A DNA stretch of 64,000 bases from Acephala macrosclerotiorum (lineage: Eukaryota; Ascomycota; Leotiomycetes; Helotiales; Mollisiaceae). Below the pieces are notes generated by a model. That model was not told where the DNA came from. It was given only the letters and a program-made list of their open reading frames with translations, and did not search any database. The DNA is taken from assembly GCA_014904845.1 (NCBI GenBank), contig MU119234.1, forward strand, positions 248,001-312,000. The letters run 5' to 3'. Below, piece by piece: positions 57,092 through 64,000 of this stretch; the stretch's first letter is position 1, and each line of letters starts with the position of its first letter. The translations under genes and the position numbers were made by a program.

Positions 57092-59718
57092 ATGCCAGAC
57101 TTACCAAGCCGAACGCCAAATTCCAGTACGGCACCACCCCGGAAACGACGCAGACCCGCTCTTTCCTGTGAGCAATGTCGAAAGAGGAAAATCAAGTGTG
57201 ACCGTAATTATCCCTGTACCCAGTGTCTGCAGTCCAAGGCTGCCCACTGCAGCTACAGTCCGGACAGCACTGGTGCTATTCAGCATATGAAGAAAGGGCC
57301 CTTGATTTACCAAGACCCCATCGAGATTGGTACTAGTCTTCCAAATCGTTCGAGACCCGCTCCAAGCGTGTCATCGAGTTCACAGCTTCCATCCGATGGC
57401 ACGTCACCTAAAGCCCCTTTGTCCGACGGCACCCAAACATCTAGGCATTCTCCAAACTCGGAACACCTACATGACGACTCTGGTTTCAACTCCAAAGCAT
57501 TACTCGATCGCATTCAGAAGCTAGAGGAGAAGCTGGCGATAGCCACTAAGGGCCACAAGGCGATAGAAGAGCCTGACCACCAGGGCCAACAATCTGATCG
57601 CCAGGACGTTGAAGTTCGACATGAAGAGCAGGATGACTCGGCAAACTTCGACCCCGATCTTTCTGCCATGGTCAACGGCTTCAACTCAAATGCTTCGACC
57701 TCTTTCTTCCATGAAAACGAAGGGGTGTCCAATGTTCTCGATTCGCGGAGCGGGCTCCATGGAGCCTTTGAACAGAAGGGCAAGCTTCGAGGAACTGTCT
57801 CAAAGACGAGATTCTTCGGTCAGTCACACTGGATGTACTCTTTTGGAACAGTAAGTCAACCCACAATCCAAATGTCAAACTATCACACTGACATTGACAG
57901 TTCGACAAAATCAGCCGTCTGAAAGTTAATCCTAAGAACAACACCGCAGAATTCGTAGAAGGAGATTCTGGAAGAGAGATCAACGACCTCTTGCAGCAAT
58001 GCAAGTCCATGGCCCGAGCCGCCAAAGTTGGACCACATAACCATTTTCTTATGAATCCCAACTACCGCGAATCCGTTCCTCCTCAGCCGGTATGCGACAA
58101 GTTGATGGCGTTATATTTCAGGACGAATGAATCAACAGTAAGAGTCCTACATATCCCGAGCTTTTGGAAGGAGTATCAGCAGTATTGGGAGAATCCTGCT
58201 GCCGCCAACTCGACCTTCATCCTCAAGATGCTGCTTGCAATGTCCATTGGGGCCTGCTTCTACCAGGATGATGACCAAGATTGGCATCCGCAAGCCCTAC
58301 AGTGGATCTTTGCAGGTCAGTCATGGCTGGCTTCTCCTTTTGAAAAGGGAAGACTGCATATTTCAGGATTGCAGATCCACTGCTTGGTGTTGATATCGCG
58401 CCTCGCCAACGCGGTGGCAGGAGATCTTGTCTGGATATCATCTGGCTCTCTACTCCGGACTGCCTTCCAAATGGGCTTCCATCGCGACCCAAAGCACCTT
58501 CCCAGGATGTCACCCCTTCACGCTGAACTTCGTAAACGCCTCTGGGCCTCAATTCTAGAACTGAATACACAAGCCTCATTAGATTCTGGGATGCCACCAC
58601 TCATCAACTATGACGATTTTGATACCGAACCTCCCGGAAACTTCGACGACGCCGACCTTGATGAGAATATGACCTGGCTACCCGAGCAAAAGCCCAAAAC
58701 TGTCTACACTCAAACTACTCTTCAGATCTTGCTCCACGAATCCATTGCTACACGCCTAAAGGTCGTTCATATGGCCAACAACTTCCGATCCGAACCCAGC
58801 TACGAAGAAGTACTTGCCATTGGCTCAACATTAACCAAAGCCCTGCGTGAACATAATACCTTCATCAATAACGTGAACAGCTCTTCCTTCGAGAATCTAG
58901 ATTCGATATCACAGAAGCCTTATGTTAGTAGAATGTATCGCAACATGCTTGATCTCTGGATCCGACGTTTCCTCCTTGCACTCCACCGACCCTTTGCAGC
59001 AAAAGCACAGACTGATCTTCGATTCTACTTCTCCAGGAAGGTGTGTCTAGACTGCGCAATGACAATGCTCACCTATAAGACTTCCGACCCTGGAGATCCG
59101 TCCCTCGAGCCAGGGAAGCAAGACGATTACACTAGACTAAAGACAATGAGTGGCGGCTTCCAGAAAGGACTTCTCGTCCACGCGGCAATGGTCATCTTCG
59201 CCGAACTACTATCACAAATTGACGAGGAAAGCACATTCACAGAACAGAGTCGAGCTGCCCGAGAGCCTCTTAAGCAAGCATTAAGAGACATCGCCGACCT
59301 ATCAGCATTGAGGATCGCGCACGCAGAGAACAACATCAAAGGACATCTCTTCATTTCCGTCGTTCTCGCCCAAGTTGAAGCCACGGAGCGCGGTATTTCA
59401 GCCGAGACAATGGTGATAGATGCCGCCAGAAATAGTGCTGAGATTTGCATGGGCTTGCTATCGAAACGGATACCGATGACGGCCAGCAACGATGATTACA
59501 TGCGGCATATCGACAATGGGAGCGCAGCTGATGCCGTCGGGGTTCCGGTAATGGGGGCAATAGCTGCAGAACAGAGTTTTGGATTTGGAGGGACCAGGAT
59601 GGGAGCGGATACAATGGGTATGGATTGGACGATGGACTCGCAGTACTTCAATCTGGCGGATTCGTGGCTACTTTCTGGGTGGGAGGATAATCAGCCTTGG
59701 GGGCTAGATTTGAGATGA
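57092..59718 (+). CDS. Zn2Cys6 transcription factor with fungal-specific domain
   Basis: Two exons, 57092-57850 and 57901-59718, with a 50-nt intron, give 858 aa. Zinc cluster near residues 26-55: CEQCRKRKIKCDRNYPC and CLQSKAAHC, with basic RKRRRP before it. A Ser/Pro-rich linker and a coiled-coil-like segment (LLDRIQKLEEKLAIA) follow. The fungal-specific transcription factor domain spans about 300-560 (LHIPSFWKEYQQYWENP, GLQIHCLVLISRLANA, WISSGSLLRTAFQMGFHRDP, RLWASILELNTQASLDSGMP). No lesion. It is divergent from the MCT transporter gene, which it may control. The C-terminus is Gly/Met/Trp-rich and could be an activation region. Confidence 0.9.
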
Positions 59719-61403
59719 TGGTGGAGGATTTATGTAATTCCATTGTATGTGTATGTTTGATGATTTGTATGATAGGCTTATGGCTCTACTCCATAGACAG
59801 GAAAAGCTCAGCTCCGGTCCAGGAATGAAAATCCCTTTTCACAGCAAAAAAGTTGCAAGAACCTTCCTTCTCATCAAATCTCACTTCTTCGTCTGAATTC
59901 TACTCACATCATTCCGTAACTTTGAAGTTCTGGTCGCCATTGAGAAAGTTCTCCCAAATCTCATACCAAAATTCCTGCATGCTCATGTAGTTAGCAATCC
60001 CTCTTCCCATATTCGAACTGTCAACTCTGCGGTCAGCCTTTAGGAGGACAGCAACAAGTGTATGACTCTATCATGTTTCAAGATTATCAGCAAAGCATAA
60101 GTCCCTATCGACGTAACAATGCAGCTTTGATGTCGTAGTTGAATGGGATTAGTCCCCATGGTCGCGAGTGTCCGCCCACATTACCTGATCGACTTTTTGG
60201 ACCTTTAGTCTCTTTGATCCATTATATAAATGGAGGTACCGGTAGGACGGTTAGAGAGATTGCGATGGTTGGTGTGGTAGACTGAGAGGCAACAATGGGA
60301 AAGTAGAAAAATGCTGCATCTTTGGTGTTTTTGGTTGGATAATGGGAGGACTATTCGGCATTGCTTTCGAACATTGTATTTCGAAATTTATTTAATGAGA
60401 TAAATAAAGAGAAAAGGGTTCAAAGCTTCAAAGCTAGTAAATCGGAACTCGTTATTCAAAGAAGTAAAATATTAAATTTTATATTTAAAATATATATAAT
60501 TCGATTAAATAATATTAAAAATTTATATTTTTTATAAATATCGTTTTTTAATTAATATTTTTTTTTAATATTAAATGTTTAAATCCATAATATTAATTTA
60601 AAATATAAAAAAATTTTATATTTAAAGTTTTATTTTTTAATAAAATATTATATTATAATAAATTTTTTTTTTAAATTTTATTTTTTTAATTAAAAATTAA
60701 TTAAAAATTATAAAAATTATAATATATATATTAAATATAATTTATAAAAGATAAAAATAAAAATTTATACGAGAGTTTATACGAAAAAAAAAAATTCGAT
60801 ATTTAACGATTTTAGTATTTTTTTTTATCGATACTACTAATTCCGGTAAGGGTATTAAAGCCGAGCCTGCTCAAAACCAGAGAATACTTACTCAGAGCCA
60901 TGAGCTTCTGCAGTTAGTTCTAGCAGAGCACACTCGATGCTCCTGAATTTTGCCCCGTGCCAGGCTGTGGGCCACGATTATTATACGAGAGTGGTGAGTT
61001 CAATTCAACCGATTGACGCCCAGATGATCTATATGATCCGCGTCGGAATTAGAGTCACTGGACAGGCGGTACGACAAGACTTTGCGAGTGGCTGTAGAAG
61101 TTCATCCAGTGGTCCATTGATCTGGCCAAAAGGATGTTCAACCTGACGTACTATTGGAGAATATAAAAGAAGTTAGGATTTTTAAGGTATGAAAGGAAAG
61201 TAGATAGAATCACGGAATCATTAAGATGGAATTCATGGCCGGCTTAGATGAGATAATAACAAGCAAATTGTCAATATTTTTCCTCTAATCTCATCTGAAA
61301 CCGCGACTGCCGTTCAACAGACATGCTGCACCAAAATTCCCATCACACTGTGCACAAGTTTGCGCCAATAAAATTAACAATCTGGACACAGTTCTGTGGT
61401 TCC
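59719..61403. other. Intergenic region containing AT-rich block C
   Basis: 3' flank of the regulator, AT-rich block C, and about 500 bp before the YCII gene. A short ORF at 60937-61146 resembles nothing. Confidence 0.45.
60440..60875. repeat. AT-rich RIP-like block C
   Basis: About 430 bp of A/T-rich sequence. Its right end has ATCGATACTACTAATTCCGG and then GGTATTAAAGCCGAGCCTGCT (60851-60871), matching the right end of block B. It is probably a shorter copy of the same repeat. Confidence 0.7.
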
Positions 61404-61838
61404 TCAGCCGCTCTTGGCTATCTTCTCAAGTTCCTCCCTCAATTTCCCTTCTCTCTTGCTTATCTCAGGGCCCATCAAATCGCCAAAATCCTCCATCGCA
61501 GCAATCCTCCTCACTTCAGTGACAGCTCCTTCTTTAAATGGGCACTTGACGGCCCAAGCAACCGCCTCGTCCAAATCCTTGACTTTCACAATCCAAAAAC
61601 CTGAGACAAGCTCGTTTGCAGGAAAAGGACCTGACTGAACGGTAGGCGATCCTGAGTCGTGGAAGATAATTCGGCTGCTATCGCGAGAAGAACAGTGGAG
61701 ACCATCCGCTAATTGCAGGATCCCGGCTTCGTATAGAGTTGCGTTGTAGTCACTCATGGCTTGAAGCAGCTCGCGGTCCGGTCCGAGTTCGCTTTCTGAT
61801 TCGGAGGTGGCACGCACGAAAATGATAAAGCGCGGCAT
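61404..61838 (-). CDS. YCII/DGPF-family protein
   Basis: Single exon, 144 aa. It begins MPRFIIFVRATSESESELGP and has LQAMSDYNATLYEAGILQLA, then VQSGPFPANELVSGFWIVKV (the DGPF-like centre) and DLDEAVAWAVKCP. These are the hallmarks of the YCII-related/DGPF alpha-beta fold, close to 140 aa as usual. Family members are small soluble proteins, some with ring-cleaving or isomerase-like activity in bacteria; the fungal role is unknown. There is no signal peptide and no lesion. It stands alone. Confidence 0.88.
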   Translation of the reverse strand: MPRFIIFVRATSESESELGPDRELLQAMSDYNATLYEAGILQLADGLHCSSRDSSRIIFHDSGSPTVQSGPFPANELVSGFWIVKVKDLDEAVAWAVKCPFKEGAVTEVRRIAAMEDFGDLMGPEISKREGKLREELEKIAKSG

Positions 61839-63430
61839 CTCGTGCGAATGGAGCAGGTAGCGAAGGTGTGAGCGTGTGGAAGTAGTATTGCCTTGACGTC
61901 GAAGAGCTCAATTCTCCTTCATTACTTTAGGAAATACTCATCTTGAATGGGACGTTAGTCCTTCTTATGATTTTTCTTATCTTGCTTTTTGTCAGAATCG
62001 GAGTAATATATTCCGCCGTGAACCCTTGACTGTGATCTTCACGCGGCAGGTTGCATAAATTCTAGGCAGCCAGAGGCGCGTGGCTGTCGCGAAGTCTCGT
62101 GATTGGTGATGGATGCAGGTGGCTTGCTAATATTCTTTAAGCTGCTTCGCTGAGTAACTACAACATCCCGGCACATTTCGTCTGCCATTCAATAGGCTTG
62201 ACGGTAAGTTGCTCACGGGCAGCTTTCGCGCAACACAACCAAAGTTATCAGAATCCGTTCCCTTTCTCGGACCTGGCAAGTTTAGGCTGAATCCTTCACA
62301 GCAATGGCTTCAAATGATCATTTATATTTGATAGCATACGCTTTGTGCGAAGTCGAAAATTCCTAATGAAAAGATTTGGACTTTATACTAGAGCCACAAT
62401 GATATATATATCTTCAAGTTCGTCTTGCAAGCTTAGATTACTTTATGTTTCATTCAAAAGTATTATTTTGCTTACGCGCTATTATAATGGAATTGTGTAA
62501 TTACTTAATGCATAGTAAACAGTTCTCAATTACCGAATCAAGCAGCTTATGCATTAGGTACAGAAACTTGTTCTTTCTCGTTATTATTCGTTTGCTTTTA
62601 TTTTATTTTATTTTATTTTATTTTATTTTATTTTATTTTATTTTATTTTATTTTATTTTATTTTATTTTATTTTATTTTATTTTTTTTCTCTCTTTAAGA
62701 ACTTCAAAGTCAATCTCATATAGAAGCAGATCATACTTTTTTCCATAAAGGATATTCAGCGCCATTAAAATGTCCCAAGGCACCAAAATTATTAAATCAT
62801 TTTTTTGTCTCAGGTGTCCTTCTGCCACGGATAACCTCGACGCCATAGGATGTCCTCGATGCGGTGAGCTTGTGCTCAGGGCTTTTGAAAGATGAGGCAG
62901 CATGGTGGTGGACGTTCTGGGCGTGAGAGTTGACGTGGCTGATCAGGTGGGGAGCCGTTGGATGTCAGAGATAATGATCTTGAAGGAAGAAGGTTGCAAT
63001 CGAGAGACTCTTATGGTTATAGAAGAGATTCCACGAGATAATGGCTCTTGTCGGGTCAGACAAGATATTGTACGTCAGATCCTCAAATGAAAACAGCACA
63101 TTCAGCTCATTCGCACTAACCTGCAGAGTTTAGACGCAAATGAAGGATCTCTAGAGCTTGTGGTGAGGAAAGGAGAAAAGCGCAGTCAATTATGAAAGTT
63201 CGATTTGGCGATATCCGAAATGAATGAATTGCCTAGCTTCTAACTATCGCTTTATCAAAATGACGATTTTGATAAAATTCAGCCTCATTCACAGCAGATC
63301 GTGCAGAGCTCCATTTGAAACTGATGTAAGCAATCTCTTCTCGTGCTATCAACTTCTGAAGGAATAGCAGTATCTGGTATATATGACTTCAGCTACCTGT
63401 CTATTACCTCTGGCTTTCTCCATCTCACCC
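61839..63430. other. Intergenic region with pentanucleotide repeat
   Basis: It contains the TTTTA microsatellite at about 62595-62681. The short ORF 62902-63090 has no family match. Otherwise nothing is recognised. Confidence 0.4.
62595..62681. repeat. (TTTTA)n microsatellite
   Basis: About seventeen near-perfect copies of a 5-bp TTTTA unit, followed by a T run. Likely length-polymorphic. Confidence 0.9.
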
Positions 63431-64000
63431 CTAAATCTTGAACGCAGTTGTCTTGACGTCGTCAACCAAGCTCTCTCCATAGAAACTAGTATCGAATCCA
63501 TGCTCCTCCAAGTATGCCTTGAACCTCATATCTTCACTCTCCAGATCCTTCTCCTTATCCGGAATCAAGAACCAAGCGATCAATCCACCGACAACCGCAA
63601 ATGCAGAACCAATCAAGAAGACACCTTGTTGTCCCTTCAACTCATCCGAGAAGGAGTCTTGAATTGGGGTGAACATCTGCGTTCCGATAGCAGCACCAGC
63701 TTTGCCAACCGCAGCTGCAAAACCCATGTAATGTCCACGAAGAGGTGTGGGGAAAGATTCTGCGGCACAAAGGAATGTAGCAACACCCGGTCCCATCTCG
63801 CCAAGAGAGTTGAAGATTCCATACATGACAACAAAAAGGGGAAAGACGGTTTGAATGGGCCCAATGGCACCACCGAGAATGAATCCGACGAGAGCCCAGA
63901 GAAAGAATCCAAGAGTCATAGTCTGCTTCCGACCAATGCGGTCCATGAGGAAGCCGCCAGCGATACACCCGGGTAGGTAGAAGCAGTTCACAACTGTGCC
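63431..64000 (-). CDS. MFS phosphate/glycerophosphoinositol transporter, C-terminal part
   Basis: The open frame enters from the right edge, so the 5' part lies outside the window. It reads GTVVNCFYLPGCIAGGFLMD, RIGRKQTMTLGFFLWALVGF, a DRIGRK loop 8-9 motif, GPGVATFLCAAESFPTPLRG (ESFPTPLRG is characteristic of the PHO84/GIT1 group) and ends with DKEKDLESEDMRFKAYLEEH, GFDTSFYGESLV. About four membrane segments are visible. This C-terminus is typical of the GIT1-like branch that carries glycerophosphoinositol or inorganic phosphate. No break is seen in the part present. Confidence 0.85.
   Translation of the reverse strand, partial: GTVVNCFYLPGCIAGGFLMDRIGRKQTMTLGFFLWALVGFILGGAIGPIQTVFPLFVVMYGIFNSLGEMGPGVATFLCAAESFPTPLRGHYMGFAAAVGKAGAAIGTQMFTPIQDSFSDELKGQQGVFLIGSAFAVVGGLIAWFLIPDKEKDLESEDMRFKAYLEEHGFDTSFYGESLVDDVKTTAFKI

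Overview
The window looks like nuclear DNA of a filamentous ascomycete (Pezizomycotina; a Leotiomycetes-like genome is a weaker guess). The evidence is genes on both strands with short GT-AG introns of about 42-62 nt, fungal-specific families (Zn2Cys6 regulators, HET, NACHT-ankyrin STAND proteins, AA9 LPMO, 2EXR), and very AT-rich blocks plus C-to-T nonsense changes at CpA that look like repeat-induced point mutation (RIP). I found no tRNA, rRNA or CRISPR.

Layout. 0-6.3 kb: a GH15 trehalase/glucoamylase-like enzyme (minus) and a triose-phosphate-type SLC35 transporter (plus). 7.5-11.1 kb: three dispersed, tiny, intron-containing genes for 32-42 aa peptides. They differ everywhere except a shared C-terminus HPxD[PT][FS]YGQ, and a phase-1 intron sits at exactly the same codon in each. 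A TA-flanked MITE lies between two of them. 12.1-15.2 kb: a TauD-family dioxygenase and a TetX-like FAD monooxygenase with a one-base frameshift. 16.4-22.3 kb: a 1838-aa NACHT-ankyrin protein ending in a kinase-like module that has lost its catalytic Asp and DFG motif. 23.3-26.5 kb: a conserved-looking protein of unknown function.

28.8-34.2 kb and 45.4-54.4 kb are gene graveyards. They hold a HeLo-type kinase fragment, a second broken kinase, a 2EXR protein with two TAG codons, a HET-domain pseudogene, truncated AA9 LPMO and amino-acid permease genes, and a flavin monooxygenase relic. These alternate with AT-rich RIP-like blocks, which abut several truncation points.

34.7-40.6 kb holds an intact trio that reads as a sugar-use cluster: an MFS sugar transporter, a Zn2Cys6 regulator and a GH35 beta-galactosidase-like enzyme. 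41.7-43.6 kb: a fungal multi-pass membrane protein. 54.5-59.7 kb: an MCT-type MFS transporter with one nonsense codon, divergent from an intact Zn2Cys6 regulator, with a MITE in the shared promoter. 61.4-64 kb: a YCII/DGPF-family protein and the C-terminal part of a phosphate/glycerophosphoinositol-type transporter that runs off the window.

All product names come from reading motifs in translated sequence. No database search was run.
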